Origin: Yoonia sp. R2331
GTDB lineage: Bacteria > Pseudomonadota > Alphaproteobacteria > Rhodobacterales > Rhodobacteraceae
Reading direction: 5' to 3'
Length of the DNA stretch: 64,000 nucleotides
NCBI RefSeq assembly: GCF_041103235.1
Contig: NZ_JBGCUN010000001.1
Span: forward strand, 620,001 to 684,000
Positions within the stretch are counted from its first letter, which is position 1. Each line of letters opens with the position of its first letter. Both the position numbers and the translations under genes were made by a program. Below, one piece after another: positions 42,614 through 52,952 of this stretch. Under the pieces are notes generated by a model that had not been told where the DNA came from, did no database searches, and saw only the letters and a list, made by a program, of their open reading frames with translations.

Positions 42614-42717
42614 ATATCGCGATAGCGGCAACTGTCGTGTTTATGGTGTGTTTCGCGCTGCTGCGCGCGCCACAAAATGGCTTATTATCAAGTGGTTGAA
42701 AGGCACTGCTGCCTTGC

Positions 42718-42746
42718 TTGACTCTGTCCCACCCCGGACCTAAACC
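42718..42746 (+). promoter_or_regulatory. Sigma-70 promoter of the atp Fo operon
   Basis: TTGACT (42718-42723), exactly 17 bp, TAAACC (42741-42746), 31 bp before the atpI start. Same -10 style as the rpmH promoter in this window. Confidence 0.65.
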
Positions 42747-42776
42747 TGCGCCAACTTCGCGAAGGGGTGTTTTGAC

Positions 42777-43130
42777 GTGTCCGACGACAAAAATCCCGCC
42801 GACGACAAGGCCCGTCTGGCCGCGTTAGAGGCGAAATTGGCCGAACGCCGCGCACCGGCAGAGGTCAAGCACCATAGCGAAGAACACTATTCGCAGGCAC
42901 AGCTTGCATGGCGGATGGTGATCGAATTAGTCGCCGGTCTTGGGATCGGTTTTGGCATTGGATACGGGCTTGACCGCCTGTTCGGGACCACCCCGATCTT
43001 TCTGGTGCTGTTCATATTCTTCGGCCTCGCGGCTGGCATCCAGACGATGCTGCGCTCGGCCAAGGAAGTGCAGAGAAAGCAGCTGGCACGCGAGGCTGGC
43101 GAACAAGAGGACGAAACACGTGGCGACTGA
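42777..43130 (+). CDS. atpI: ATP synthase-associated protein AtpI
   Basis: 117 residues from a GTG. Charged N-terminus, then two spans: [26 protein letters not shown] and [23 protein letters not shown]. AtpI helps assemble the c-ring and may carry Mg2+. First gene of the Fo operon; its end overlaps the atpB start by 11 bp. Confidence 0.93.
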   Translation: MSDDKNPADDKARLAALEAKLAERRAPAEVKHHSEEHYSQAQLAWRMVIELVAGLGIGFGIGYGLDRLFGTTPIFLVLFIFFGLAAGIQTMLRSAKEVQRKQLAREAGEQEDETRGD

Positions 43131-43872
43131 TGCGAAAGCCGAAGGCGGACTTGTTTTTCACCCACTGGATCAGTTCATCGTCAAACCGCTGTTTGGTGAC
43201 GGGCCGGTGCATTGGTACACGCCCACCAACGTGACGGCTTGGATGGCTGCGGCAATCTTGTGCATTGTTGCCATTTTTGTGTTTGGTAGCCGTGGTCGCG
43301 CCACGATCCCGACGCGTCTGCAATCCATCGCAGAGCTGATCTATGGCTTTATCTACAAGATGGTCGAGGATGTGACCGGCAAGGATGGGGTGAAGTATTT
43401 CCCCTATATCATGACGCTTTTCGTGTTCATCTTGTTTGCCAACTATCTGGCGCTGATCCCCACATCGTATTCGCCCACCTCGATGATCGCGGTGACGGCG
43501 GTGTTGGGCTTTGGCGTGTTCATCTGCGTGACGATCCTGGGGTTCGTGCTGAATGGTGCAGCGTTTCTGGGTCTGTTCTGGATGAAAGATGCGCCGCTGG
43601 TGCTGCGCCCGATCATCGCAGTCATCGAAGTGATTTCCTACTTCGTGCGCCCGGTTAGCCATTCCATTCGTCTGGCAGGTAACATCATGGCCGGTCACGC
43701 CGTGCTGAAAGTGTTCGCAGGCTTTGCCGCGATCACGCTGGTCAGCCCGGTCGCCATCTTCGGCATCGTTGCCATCTACGGGCTAGAGGTCCTTGTGGCC
43801 GGTATCCAGGCCTATGTTTTCACCATTTTGACGTGCGTCTATCTGAAAGACGCGCTGCATCCCGCTCACTAA
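43120..43872 (+). CDS. atpB: ATP synthase Fo subunit a
   Basis: 250 residues from a GTG at 43120. Membrane protein with [13 protein letters not shown] start, [25 protein letters not shown], and the proton-channel helix with essential Arg in [20 protein letters not shown]. Forms the proton path against the c-ring. Overlaps atpI, 61 bp before atpE. Confidence 0.97.
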   Translation: MATDAKAEGGLVFHPLDQFIVKPLFGDGPVHWYTPTNVTAWMAAAILCIVAIFVFGSRGRATIPTRLQSIAELIYGFIYKMVEDVTGKDGVKYFPYIMTLFVFILFANYLALIPTSYSPTSMIAVTAVLGFGVFICVTILGFVLNGAAFLGLFWMKDAPLVLRPIIAVIEVISYFVRPVSHSIRLAGNIMAGHAVLKVFAGFAAITLVSPVAIFGIVAIYGLEVLVAGIQAYVFTILTCVYLKDALHPAH

Positions 43873-43933
43873 CAGGTTTGGTGGGCAGATTGCCCACCCT
43901 ACAAGACAACTTCCAATCGTAAGGAGATACATC

Positions 43934-44158
43934 ATGGAAGGCGAACTCGCACACATCGGCGCTGGTCTGGCTGCAATCGGTTCCGGCGCTGCCGCAATCG
44001 GTGTTGGTACAGTTGCTGGCAACTACCTCGCAGGTGCCCTGCGTAACCCATCCGCTGCTGCATCGCAGACAGCAACCCTGTTCATCGGTCTGGCCTTCGC
44101 AGAAGCCTTGGGGATCTTTGCATTCCTCGTGTCGCTCCTGCTGATGTTCGCCGTCTAA
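43934..44158 (+). CDS. atpE: ATP synthase Fo subunit c
   Basis: 74 residues, two-helix hairpin: [36 protein letters not shown] loop, then the proton-carrying Glu in [21 protein letters not shown]. No sodium-ligand pattern (Gln at the first helix, Thr-Tyr at the second), so proton-driven. AAGGAG site 8 nt upstream. Confidence 0.98.
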   Translation: MEGELAHIGAGLAAIGSGAAAIGVGTVAGNYLAGALRNPSAAASQTATLFIGLAFAEALGIFAFLVSLLLMFAV

Positions 44159-44239
44159 GAACACACCCATATCCTTACGTCTGGTCGGGACGCATCGCGC
44201 GACCCGACCAGGAAACACCAAGGTTATCCGGGGGCCATC

Positions 44240-44788
44240 ATGGCAACAGAAACAACAGAAACCGCAGCAGGCGCCTGCGTTGACGCAGGTGGTAGCGCCA
44301 TTGGCATGCCGCAGCTTTGCGCGGACTGGATGCCGAACCAGATCTTCTGGCTCGTCGTCTCGCTGATCGTGATCTACTTTGTCTTGTCGCGCATTGCTTT
44401 GCCGCGCATTGGGGCAGTGCTGGCCGAACGGTCAGGCACGATCACCAATGATCTGGCAAAGGCCGAAGACTTCAAGCTGCAGGCCACCGAAGCAGAAGCC
44501 GCCTATGAAAAGGCGCTTGCTGATGCCCGGGCCGAGGCCAGCAAGATTGTCGCCGAAGCGCGCGCCGCGATCCAGTCTGATCTGGATGCAGAGCTTGCCA
44601 AGGCAGACGCACAGATTTCAGCACAGACCGCGGAAAGCGAAAAGGCAATTGCCGAGATCCGCGCCAGTGCAACCGACAGCATCAAGACTGTCGCCAAGGA
44701 CGTGGCCAAATCGCTGGTCACTGCCATGGGCGGCACCGCGGATGCGAAAGCCGTCACCGCGGCCGTCACTGCAAAGATGAAGGGATAA
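44240..44788 (+). CDS. ATP synthase Fo subunit b'
   Basis: 182 residues. N-terminal 35-residue preface with two Cys, one span ([26 protein letters not shown]) and a long coiled coil ([31 protein letters not shown]...). The presence of b' beside b is typical of photosynthetic lineages and alphaproteobacteria, where b and b' form a mixed stalk. Confidence 0.94.
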   Translation: MATETTETAAGACVDAGGSAIGMPQLCADWMPNQIFWLVVSLIVIYFVLSRIALPRIGAVLAERSGTITNDLAKAEDFKLQATEAEAAYEKALADARAEASKIVAEARAAIQSDLDAELAKADAQISAQTAESEKAIAEIRASATDSIKTVAKDVAKSLVTAMGGTADAKAVTAAVTAKMKG

Positions 44789-44792
44789 GAGG

Positions 44793-45353
44793 ATGAAACG
44801 TTTTCTGACCCCGCTCTTCATTCTTGCCGCCTCACCTGCGTTTGCGGCCGGTGACAAGCCGTTCTTTTCGCTCAAGAACACCGATTTTGTTGTCTCAATC
44901 GCGTTCCTGATTTTCATCGGAATCCTGCTCTATTTCAAAGTCCCCTCAAAGGTCGGCGAAATGCTGGACGCGCGGTCCAAGGCGATCAAATCCGATCTGG
45001 ATGAAGCGCGTGCCCTGCGCGAAGAAGCCCAGTCGCTGCTGGCCTCTTACGAGCGCAAGCAGAAAGAGGTGCAGGAGCAGGCGGACCGCATCGTCGCCTC
45101 GGCCAAGGAAGAGGCACAGAACGCCGCGACCGCTGCCAAGGACGAGATCAAAGCCTCTGTCGCCCGCCGTCTGGCTGGCGCGGAAGAGCAGATTGCAAGC
45201 GCGCAAGCTGCGGCCGTGAAAGAGGTTAAGGATCAGGCGGTCATTGTGGCCGTTTCCGCAGCCAAGGACATCATGGCCAAGCAGATGGATGCAAAAGCGG
45301 CTGGTGCCCTGATCGACGAGGCAATCGAGGCCGTGGGTACACGGTTGCACTAA
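44793..45353 (+). CDS. atpF: ATP synthase Fo subunit b
   Basis: 186 residues. Cleavable-looking N-terminus (MKRFLTPLFILAASPAFAAG), span DFVVSIAFLIFIGILLYFKVP, then the dimerising coiled coil (DARSKAIKSDLDEARALREEAQSLL...). Links Fo to F1. Four bp after b'; followed by the operon terminator. The F1 genes are elsewhere. Confidence 0.96.
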   Translation: MKRFLTPLFILAASPAFAAGDKPFFSLKNTDFVVSIAFLIFIGILLYFKVPSKVGEMLDARSKAIKSDLDEARALREEAQSLLASYERKQKEVQEQADRIVASAKEEAQNAATAAKDEIKASVARRLAGAEEQIASAQAAAVKEVKDQAVIVAVSAAKDIMAKQMDAKAAGALIDEAIEAVGTRLH

Positions 45354-45375
45354 GCTCAACCGCCATCGTGAATTG

Positions 45376-45404
45376 AAAAACCCGGTCCAAGTGGCCGGGT
45401 TTTT
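45376..45404 (+). terminator. Terminator of the atp Fo operon
   Basis: AAAAACCCGG-N9-CCGGGTTTTT, 10-bp stem, 22 bp after atpF; A- and T-runs on both sides allow action in both directions. The remaining 240 bp up to panB hold only a small CTGAC/GTCAG hairpin just after the panB stop. Confidence 0.88.
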
Positions 45405-45643
45405 GTTGGTGGGATGCAGGCTGAAAGTACCGACATGCATATGGTTGGGGCCCGATAGGGACTGTCGGGTTTGGGTCCAGATCAATCTTATAGATGCTTG
45501 GCGGCGACGGACCACTTTCAAACGCAAAGCAACACGCCTTGGCGACAGCATACGCCAAGGCGAATGCAGCTCTTCGCTTGATGTCCGCGTCGTAAGAATG
45601 CGCAGCCCTTTGCCGTTCTGACGGCTGTCAGCGCAGGGTTAGA

Positions 45644-46456
45644 TCAGCGATAGACCTCGTCCTCGGTCGGAAAGGCGCGGGCGCGGACGTCTTGGGCGTA
45701 GCGTTTGACGCTGTCTTCGATCATCGGGCCAAGCTGACCGTAGACCTTCACAAACTTCGGGGTCCAAGGGTTCAGGCCCAGCATGTCCTCGAGCACGAGG
45801 ATTTGGCCATCGCAATTGACGGAGGCACCGATGCCGATGGTGGGGATGTCAACGGCGGCGGTGATCTTGTCGGCCAGTTCCTCGACCACGCCTTCGACCA
45901 CCACGGCAAAGGCCCCAGCATCGGCCACGGCTTTGGCATCGTTGATATGTACGGCCCACGCCGCCTCATCCCGGCCCTGTACCTTGAAACCGCCCATCGT
46001 GTTGACCGATTGCGGTGTCAGCCCGATATGCGCCATGACCGGGATGCCGCGTTCGACCAGATAGCGGATGGTTTCTGCCATGCGCGCGCCACCTTCGAGC
46101 TTGACCGCCTGACACTGGGTTTCCTTCATGATCTTGGCGGCGTTGCGGAAAGCCATCTGCGGAGATTCTTCGTAGGTGCCAAAGGGCATGTCGACCACGA
46201 TCAGGGCGCGCTGAGTGCCACGGACCACAGCCTTGCCATGCATAATCATTAGGTCAAGCGGCACGCCCACGGTGCTTTCCATCCCGTGCATCACCATGCC
46301 AAGGCTGTCGCCCACAAGAATGAAGTCGGCATATTTGTCCACTAGGGCGGCGGTGTGCGCGTGGTAGCTGGTGAGCGAGACGATCGGCTCTCCCCCCTTG
46401 CGGGACGAAATTTGTGGGACCGTGGTGCGGCGAATGACTTCTTTTTGGCTGCTCAT
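45644..46456 (-). CDS. panB: 3-methyl-2-oxobutanoate hydroxymethyltransferase
   Basis: 270 residues. MALTAYDAHTA-like [85 protein letters not shown] and the late [22 protein letters not shown] are canonical. Adds a hydroxymethyl group from methylene-THF to ketoisovalerate, first step to pantothenate. The start overlaps the panC stop (ATGA). Confidence 0.97.
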   Translation of the reverse strand: MSSQKEVIRRTTVPQISSRKGGEPIVSLTSYHAHTAALVDKYADFILVGDSLGMVMHGMESTVGVPLDLMIMHGKAVVRGTQRALIVVDMPFGTYEESPQMAFRNAAKIMKETQCQAVKLEGGARMAETIRYLVERGIPVMAHIGLTPQSVNTMGGFKVQGRDEAAWAVHINDAKAVADAGAFAVVVEGVVEELADKITAAVDIPTIGIGASVNCDGQILVLEDMLGLNPWTPKFVKVYGQLGPMIEDSVKRYAQDVRARAFPTEDEVYR

Positions 46457-47295
46457 GGTGTGATCTCTCTTTGGTCGATGAGCATCACCATCATGAATTG
46501 CACGGAAATCATGATGCCGATGGTTTGGGTGGGCACGCCGGTTACGGGTTCAAAGGTGGCGGCGTCCACAATGTCGAGGCCGGTGAGTTTGGCCGACCGC
46601 TTGGAGGCGATGACGCCCCGGATGCTTTCGGCCACTTGTTCGACGGTTTTGCCTTCTTTCACCAGCGCCTCTGCCACGGTGAGCGACAGGTTGAGGACGC
46701 GGGCGTCATAGCGTTCATCCCCGATCAGACGCACATTGCGCGAGGACATGGCAAGGCCATCCGGCTCTCGCACAGTTGGCACACCGTGGATTGCGATGGG
46801 CATATGCAGGTCGGTGACCATGCGCCGGATGACGGCAAGCTGCTGGTAGTCCTTTTCGCCGAAATAGGCCGCATCTGCGCCGATGATGTTGAAAAGCTTG
46901 GTGACGACGGTGGCGACACCGCGAAAGTGACCGGGGCGCACTTTGCCGTGCAGCATATTCGCCAGACGGGTGGTTTCGACGATGGTTTCTTCGCCTGCCG
47001 GGTAGATGTCGGCGGCGTCGGGGATGAAGACTGCGGCGACACCTGCGTCGCGCAGCATCGAAAGGTCTGCGTCTTCATCGCGGGGATAGTTTTCGAGGTC
47101 CTTAGGATCACCGAACTGGGTGGGGTTCACAAAGATCGTGGCGACAACGGCTGGATGATCTGCCGCCGCTGCGGCCACCAGCGCCATGTGACCCGCATGC
47201 AAAGCGCCCATGGTGGTCACAAGCCCAACAGAGCCCTTGCTGCGCAGATCAGCCATAACAGCGCGGATGTCGGCGATAGAGCGGCAGATTTGCAT
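46453..47295 (-). CDS. panC: Pantothenate synthetase
   Basis: 280 residues from the ATG at 47295. [18 protein letters not shown] (HIGH-like), [62 protein letters not shown] and [10 protein letters not shown] identify PanC, which joins pantoate and beta-alanine using ATP. Operon panC-panB; divergent from the orphan protein gene. Confidence 0.97.
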   Translation of the reverse strand: MQICRSIADIRAVMADLRSKGSVGLVTTMGALHAGHMALVAAAAADHPAVVATIFVNPTQFGDPKDLENYPRDEDADLSMLRDAGVAAVFIPDAADIYPAGEETIVETTRLANMLHGKVRPGHFRGVATVVTKLFNIIGADAAYFGEKDYQQLAVIRRMVTDLHMPIAIHGVPTVREPDGLAMSSRNVRLIGDERYDARVLNLSLTVAEALVKEGKTVEQVAESIRGVIASKRSAKLTGLDIVDAATFEPVTGVPTQTIGIMISVQFMMVMLIDQREITP

Positions 47296-47444
47296 GGCAG
47301 TCCCGGCACGGTTTGGCGTCACCCGGTTGTATGCCGGGGCGGGCAGGGCGGCAAGCGGTGCCGCAAAAACTTCACGTTTGGTCCCTGAGTATGCCGGATT
47401 GCCCCGCCATGCCACATCGGACGTGACGACAGATGAGGCGGCTG

Positions 47445-48815
47445 ATGATCAGAGTTATCCTTCCGGCAATTGCATTGTGTATTCTGCTGCTTGGCGGTGG
47501 CGGGCTTTATTTTCTTTATACGCAATTGCATGGCAAAGAGACGACGCTGTCGCTGAACGGCGGCAATGAAAACGTCAGCGCGGGCGGGACGGCCCTGCGG
47601 ATGATGTTCGAGAACGCAACCGGTCAGGTCACAAAGACACCGGACATTGATTTGCGCGGGCATATTCCGCCAGCACCCGACGGCTGGTACGCCAAATATT
47701 ACGAACAAAAGGACGGCGAGACGATTGTCGGGGCGGAACTGATCCCCACGATGGTGTCAAAATCCACAACCAACAACATCCTGCTCGATTTCCGTCGCGC
47801 CGATCAGGCCGGAGCCGGAGGCGAGACGCAGACCTATTTGCGCGGTGGGCTGTTGATGGCGCTGCGGATGCAGCGGCTAGAGCAGGTGAACACCAATACC
47901 GTGCAGGGGCAGATATTGGGCGAGATAAACGCATCCATGTCGGCCTTTGCTGACCTTGGTGGGAACGTGGACGATGGCAGGCCACGCAAGGCGCTATTTG
48001 CGCGGGTCGACGGGATCGACTGGATCGAGCATCCAAGGACATCGCGTAGGCCCGCCACGGGTGAGATCACGCCTGTGAATTATCGCCGGTTCACCGCCAA
48101 ATTGGGCACCTTTGTAGAGCTCGAAGTTATCACCAATGCAGCTGACGCTCATGTTGCGGCTTTGCTGGGGCAGTTTGATCTGGCAGCCCTTAATGCGCTG
48201 CTGCCGACGCCGGACCCGAAATTTCGCGCGGACGTTGGTGTGCATACGGCCAAGGACACCTTGTCCGAAGAGCCACCCGGTCCCAGCATGGCGATGCGTG
48301 CGCATGAAATCTTGAATGATGGGCGTATCCATTCGCCAATGAACACGCGCATTCTGGAACGCATGGTCGCAGGGGACATCACCGATTGGGACAGTCTGGT
48401 CAAACGCAATGGCCGCGCCTTTGCCCCATCAGAGATTCTTACCGGCTTGCTTGGTCCAGAGCCTGATTACATCAAGGTTGGGCGGATTGCGCATAAGTTG
48501 TTGCACGGCAACAACCCGGTCACAGATAGTGAGCGCCGGTTGGTCAACGACATCTATGACGGACGTTTGCTGACTCAGGCGGCGGCCCAAGGGTCGCGGT
48601 ATTTTGATGCGGCTTCCATCCGTGATGAAACGCGGCAACTGATTGCCTTGTTGCCAGTGGGGTCCGCTGATCCGCAGGCGGCAGAGGCACCAACGGCAGC
48701 GCCAACACCGACTGCCAAACCCACCGTTCGGCGTGGCGCCAACGGCGGCAACCTGGGCGCCAGTGACTGTGCGATCGAACTGGGTGTGCGTCGCTGCGTG
48801 CTAAGCGACGGATAA
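47445..48815 (+). CDS. Uncharacterised membrane-anchored protein, 456 residues
   Basis: N-terminal anchor (MIRVILPAIALCILLLGGGGLYFLYTQL) and a large extracytoplasmic part. No motif I recognise: segments include GWYAKYYEQKDGETIVGAELIPTMVSKSTTNNILLDFRR, RYFDAASIRDETRQLIALLPVGS, an Ala/Pro/Thr linker near 400 and a Cys pair at the end (SDCAIELGVRRCVLSDG). Start chosen at 47445; an ATG at 47433 is in frame. Reads like a single transcription unit divergent from panC. Function unknown. Confidence 0.75.
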   Translation: MIRVILPAIALCILLLGGGGLYFLYTQLHGKETTLSLNGGNENVSAGGTALRMMFENATGQVTKTPDIDLRGHIPPAPDGWYAKYYEQKDGETIVGAELIPTMVSKSTTNNILLDFRRADQAGAGGETQTYLRGGLLMALRMQRLEQVNTNTVQGQILGEINASMSAFADLGGNVDDGRPRKALFARVDGIDWIEHPRTSRRPATGEITPVNYRRFTAKLGTFVELEVITNAADAHVAALLGQFDLAALNALLPTPDPKFRADVGVHTAKDTLSEEPPGPSMAMRAHEILNDGRIHSPMNTRILERMVAGDITDWDSLVKRNGRAFAPSEILTGLLGPEPDYIKVGRIAHKLLHGNNPVTDSERRLVNDIYDGRLLTQAAAQGSRYFDAASIRDETRQLIALLPVGSADPQAAEAPTAAPTPTAKPTVRRGANGGNLGASDCAIELGVRRCVLSDG

Positions 48816-48832
48816 AAAGCTGTGTGGGTCGT

Positions 48833-49306
48833 CTATGACCCGCGCAAGACCGCAGGCGAAAAGAGCACGCCGAATTGTTCGCACCAGATCACCACGGCGG
48901 GATAGGCCGAAAGGTCGGTGCCTGCGGGCACGGTGTAGGCCTGATTGCCAACGTTGCCCTTGAGCTGTCCCAGTGACAGCCAGTCGGCCCCTTTGACATC
49001 CGCAGAGGATCGCGGATCGGGGTGGGCGGTGAGCCACACTTCGAGGTCGGGACCGTTTGTGACCTCAAAATCGGTGAATTGTAGTTCTGTGATGCCATCG
49101 GCGCGGGTGACGACCGACACGGTGCCGCTGCCGCGATGGGCGCTGTCGGCGTCCACAAAGGTGCCTGTGGCCGACACCTCGGCCTGCGCCAGTTCTTCGG
49201 ACACGACGGTGTCAAAGAACAGAGGCCCCGTCAGATACCAGCCAACTGCACCAACGGCGACGCCGACGACAAAGCTGGGAAACGCGATTCTGAGAAAACG
49301 GAACAT
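48833..49306 (-). CDS. DM13-domain protein, membrane-anchored
   Basis: 157 residues; N-terminal anchor (RIAFPSFVVGVAVGAVGWYLTGPLFF). The rest matches DM13: ATGTFVDADSAHRGSGTVSVVTRADGITELQFTDFEVTNGPDLEVWLTAHPDP ... GQLKGNVGNQAYTVPAGTDLSAYPAVVIWCEQFGVLFSPAVL, with a conserved Cys in VVIWCEQF. DM13 is predicted to take part in redox or adhesion in the envelope. TAGGAG precedes the start. Confidence 0.85.
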   Translation of the reverse strand: MFRFLRIAFPSFVVGVAVGAVGWYLTGPLFFDTVVSEELAQAEVSATGTFVDADSAHRGSGTVSVVTRADGITELQFTDFEVTNGPDLEVWLTAHPDPRSSADVKGADWLSLGQLKGNVGNQAYTVPAGTDLSAYPAVVIWCEQFGVLFSPAVLRGS

Positions 49307-49468
49307 TTAGGGCTCCTAAGGTTCGAATGGCCGGGTACTTTGCGTACAAGGTAGCTTGCCCCGGCCCGGCTGCATAGGTCGGTTTCGCGACAAACAATGT
49401 CGGCTGGTTCTGACGTGGGGTGGGTGATGCGCTAGATTGCCCTTGGAATTGCAGCGGGGAGTCGCGTC

Positions 49469-51964
49469 ATGAAAACGAATGTCAAAGCGCTAGTGGTCGG
49501 TGGCGGGGCCGTGGGCACGTCGATTGCCTATCATCTGGCGCGCGCGGGCTGGGATGATGTGATGCTGCTGGAACGCGACGAGCTGACGTCTGGGTCCACA
49601 TGGCACGCCGCAGGCCTGCTGCCCTATTTCAATATGTCTTATGCGACGACCCACATCCACGACTATTCCATCAAGTTCTACAAGACGCTTGAGGAAGAAA
49701 CCGGTCTGAACGCGGGCTTTGCCGTTGTTGGCAATCTGCGCATGGCGCAGACCAAGGAACGCATGGATGAATACATGCTTTATGCCTCGACCGCGGAAAC
49801 CTGTGGCGTGCCTTATGAGTTTCTGACGCCGGATGAGATCAAAGACCGCTGGCCGCTGATCCGCACAGAAGACCTTGAAGGCGCGCTTTATCACCAGACG
49901 GATGGCTATATTAACCCTGCTGACGTCACCATGGCGATGGCCAAGGGCGCGCGGCAGCGCGGTGTGATGATCGAACGCAAGTGGCAGGCGGATGCATTCC
50001 ACTGGACGGGCGATGACTGGGAGGTCACCTGCACCAAGATGATGGAAAAAGGTGGCAACCTTGTGCCCAGCGACGAGAAGATCGTCATCACGGCGGAACA
50101 TGTGGTGACGGCCAGCGGCAACCACGCGCAGCGCACGGCACAGATGCTAGGGATCAAAATTCCCGCGATCCCGGTGGAACACCAGTTTATCGTGATGGAT
50201 CAGGATCCCGCGCTGGTGGAATACCGCAAGACCGGCGGGGCCGAGCATCCGGTGATCCGCGATGCGGATGCACAGTCATATGTCCGCGAAGAGCGCGGCG
50301 GCTGGATCTTGGGCGTCTATGAGCACGGCGCGCCTGCGCGGTTCGAATATGGTGTGCCGGACAGCTTCCGCGCGGATCTGTTCCAGCTTGATCTGGAGCG
50401 GATCGAGGACCAGTACATGGCGATGATCCACCGCGTGCCGTCTTGTGAAGACAGCGGGCTGAAGGACGATTTCAACGGGCCGATCTGCTATACGCCTGAC
50501 GGCAATCCGCTGGTTGGTCCGGCACCGGGGCTGACCAACATGTGGCTGGCAGAGGGCTTTTCCTTTGGGATCACGGCTGCCGGTGGCACCGGGTATTACC
50601 TTGCGCAGATGATGGTCGATGGCGAGGCCGAGATCGACATGGCGAGCCTTGATCCCAAACGCTATGGCAATTGGATGACGACCGAGTTCGCCGCGCGCAA
50701 GAACGAGGAATGCTACGAGCACGTCTATATCCTGCACCACCCGGATGAAGAACGGCCCGCTTGTCGTCCGTTGCGCACCTCGCCCGCCTATGATCGGCAG
50801 GCCGCGCGTGGGGCACAGTTTGGCTGGGTCAATGGCTGGGAACGGCCCAACTATTTTGCGCCCGAGGGGTTCGACGATGCCGCATCGCGCAGCTTCCGCC
50901 GTGGCGGATGGTGGCAATATGCGCATGATGAGGCCAAGGCGATCCGCGAAGGCGTGGGCCTGATCGACGCCACCGCCTTTACCAAGCACCGGATCAGTGG
51001 ACCAGGGGCGACGGCGTTTCTGGATTGGTTCACCACCAATAAACTGCCGCGTGTGGGCCGGATCAACCTGACCTATGCTTTGACCAGCCACGGCACGACG
51101 CGGACCGAATATACCATCGTGCGGTTGGCGGAGGATGACTACTACCTCGTCTCTGCCGGGGCATGGCATGCCTATGATCAGGATTTCCTTTACAAGGCGA
51201 TCATGGAGAAAGAGGCGGAGTTTGGCCGCATCAACGAACAGGATGTGACTACACAATGGGGCGTCTTTGCTATTGCCGGACCCAAAGCGCGCGATGTGCT
51301 GGCCGAGGTGATCAAAGACCCGGACCCCGAAACGGCGCTGTCCAACACGCGGTTCCCGTGGCTGAGCGCCAAGCAGATCGAGCTGGGCATGTGCCCGGTC
51401 AACGCGATCCGCGTGGCCTATACCGGAGAGCTGGGCTGGGAATTGCACCACCCGATCGAGATGCAGAATTATCTGTTCGATCTGCTGGAGAAGGCCGGTG
51501 AACCGCACGGGATGAAGCTGGTCGGTGCGCGGGCGCAGAACTGGCTGCGGCAGGAAAAGTCCTATCGTGCGTTCGGGACAGAGTTGGGCCGCGATGCTAC
51601 CCCGTTGGAAGCGGACCTGCCGCGCTTTGTTGATCTGAACAAGGACTTCCACGGCAAGGACGCGATGGTCGCCAAGGGCATCCGGTCAAAGTGTGTCACG
51701 CTGTTGATCGACGGGCCGGACGACGCCGACCCTTGGGGCCGCGAGGTCCTTTATGCGATGGATGGTACCCGGATCGGGCGGCTGACCTCTGGCGGGTATT
51801 CGGTGGCCTTTGGCAAGAGCATCGGCATGGGCTATGTGACACCGGCGCATGCTGAGGTGGGCACAAAAGTGCAGGTCAAGATGTTCGATCAGCTCTGGAA
51901 CGCTGAGATCGTGCAGGACAGCCCCTATGATCCGAAGAACGAAACCATCCGCAAGGATGGCTAA
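49469..51964 (+). CDS. FAD-dependent dimethylglycine/sarcosine dehydrogenase-like enzyme with GcvT domain
   Basis: 831 residues. Residues 1-370: DAO-type FAD domain (ALVVGGGAVGTSIAYHLARAGW, ELTSGSTWHAAGLLP, where His-Ala is near the flavin-linkage site). About 375-430: FAO middle domain. About 435-720: GcvT folate-binding domain (RFRRGGWWQYAHDEAKAIREGVGLID ... TTQWGVFAIAGPKARDVL ... VAYTGELGWELH), and a GcvT C-terminal barrel. Such enzymes demethylate dimethylglycine or sarcosine and pass the one-carbon unit to tetrahydrofolate. In roseobacters several paralogs serve betaine and DMSP-related pathways, so the exact substrate is open. Confidence 0.9.
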   Translation: MKTNVKALVVGGGAVGTSIAYHLARAGWDDVMLLERDELTSGSTWHAAGLLPYFNMSYATTHIHDYSIKFYKTLEEETGLNAGFAVVGNLRMAQTKERMDEYMLYASTAETCGVPYEFLTPDEIKDRWPLIRTEDLEGALYHQTDGYINPADVTMAMAKGARQRGVMIERKWQADAFHWTGDDWEVTCTKMMEKGGNLVPSDEKIVITAEHVVTASGNHAQRTAQMLGIKIPAIPVEHQFIVMDQDPALVEYRKTGGAEHPVIRDADAQSYVREERGGWILGVYEHGAPARFEYGVPDSFRADLFQLDLERIEDQYMAMIHRVPSCEDSGLKDDFNGPICYTPDGNPLVGPAPGLTNMWLAEGFSFGITAAGGTGYYLAQMMVDGEAEIDMASLDPKRYGNWMTTEFAARKNEECYEHVYILHHPDEERPACRPLRTSPAYDRQAARGAQFGWVNGWERPNYFAPEGFDDAASRSFRRGGWWQYAHDEAKAIREGVGLIDATAFTKHRISGPGATAFLDWFTTNKLPRVGRINLTYALTSHGTTRTEYTIVRLAEDDYYLVSAGAWHAYDQDFLYKAIMEKEAEFGRINEQDVTTQWGVFAIAGPKARDVLAEVIKDPDPETALSNTRFPWLSAKQIELGMCPVNAIRVAYTGELGWELHHPIEMQNYLFDLLEKAGEPHGMKLVGARAQNWLRQEKSYRAFGTELGRDATPLEADLPRFVDLNKDFHGKDAMVAKGIRSKCVTLLIDGPDDADPWGREVLYAMDGTRIGRLTSGGYSVAFGKSIGMGYVTPAHAEVGTKVQVKMFDQLWNAEIVQDSPYDPKNETIRKDG

Positions 51965-51982
51965 GCTCTTGGGCAGGCGCGG

Positions 51983-52447
51983 TCATTCGCCTGCCAACAA
52001 GGCCTCCATCACGCCGGGTTTTTGCAGGGCCTGAAGCAGGCCGCTTTCCTGCATCCGGCGCATGGAGATGTCCATCTGCCCGCATTCCTGCATGGCGCGC
52101 AGGGCTAACGCCTCGTCGATGTCGCCCAGCATATTGCCCATGTCAGACAGGCTGGTGATTTCAAGCGCGGCGGCCTCAGCCTCGACCGAGGCGACGTAGG
52201 CCTCTGTCGCGTTGGGGCCAATCTCGGCCGTGTAAGTGTCGAGGGTACACCCCAGGGCCGCGCGCATTTCTGCGTCAACGGTAAAGTTTGGCATCGCATC
52301 AGCCAGTTCGGGCACGCGGCTGACGTAAAACGCGGTTAGCTTGCCGGTCAGAATATCAGTGGCTGCGGCAAGGCGGTCCACTTGATCGGCCATGGCGAAG
52401 GTTGGAAAAAGACAAATCGCGGCAATGGCGGGCAGAATGGGTTTCAT
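51983..52447 (-). CDS. Secreted uncharacterised protein, DUF2059-like
   Basis: 154 residues from the ATG at 52447 (AGGAG upstream). Signal peptide KPILPAIAAICLFPTFAMADQ. The helical mature part (LTGKLTAFYVSRVPELADAMPNF ... LGCTLDTYTAEIGPNATEAYVASVEAEAAAL ... MQECGQMDISMRRM) has two cysteines and loosely resembles DUF2059. Function unknown. Confidence 0.7.
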   Translation of the reverse strand: MKPILPAIAAICLFPTFAMADQVDRLAAATDILTGKLTAFYVSRVPELADAMPNFTVDAEMRAALGCTLDTYTAEIGPNATEAYVASVEAEAAALEITSLSDMGNMLGDIDEALALRAMQECGQMDISMRRMQESGLLQALQKPGVMEALLAGE

Positions 52448-52498
52448 CAAGGGCTCCTGTAGCTATGACGGCAGCCTAACGGGCCAAATGCCCAGCCG

Positions 52499-52819
52499 CT
52501 AGCGCCGATTGCGGTGCCGCCAGAGGTCGATGCGCCGTCTGCCGCGCACGATGGCACCGGCGACGGGGCTTTGCAGGCGCGGGACGTCGACGGCCAGCAA
52601 GAGCAACCCGACAGGGATCATCCACAAGCCAAAGACCGGCAGGATCGCCAGAAAACCGCCCAAAATCAGCATGAACGCAATCGGCACCCGGATCAGCCAC
52701 AGCCAGGGATGCCGCAAGAACGCCAAGGGCCGCGCAGCCCAGGGGAACTGGCGGCTGATGGAATTGAATTGCCGGTCTAACCGGTTACGTGCGCGGTCCC
52801 GCAGGGAGGGTTTTGTCAT
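52499..52819 (-). CDS. Small membrane protein of unknown function
   Basis: 106 residues. Basic N-terminus (KPSLRDRARNRLDRQFNS), two adjacent spans (LWLIRVPIAFMLILGGFLAILPVFGLWMIPVGLLLLAVDVP) and a basic tail (RGRRRIDLWRHRNRR). The GLWMIPVGLLLLAVD pattern occurs in many small alphaproteobacterial proteins of unknown role. Divergent from the Hint gene. Confidence 0.75.
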   Translation of the reverse strand: MTKPSLRDRARNRLDRQFNSISRQFPWAARPLAFLRHPWLWLIRVPIAFMLILGGFLAILPVFGLWMIPVGLLLLAVDVPRLQSPVAGAIVRGRRRIDLWRHRNRR

Positions 52820-52952
52820 GGCGCATAAATGGGTCAGCCTTGCCGCTTTTTCAATTACCCGGACGACTGCCCCATTTTTTCCATATCGGAAACACCCTGT
52901 TGCCGTCTCTGTCAGTCAGATTGCGGAAGATCAGGATCAACAGGAGGTCAGA

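Noticed and set aside
50276-51652. 458-codon open frame antisense to the dimethylglycine-dehydrogenase-like gene
   Set aside because: Shadow of an unmistakable FAD/GcvT enzyme; no start signal or motif.
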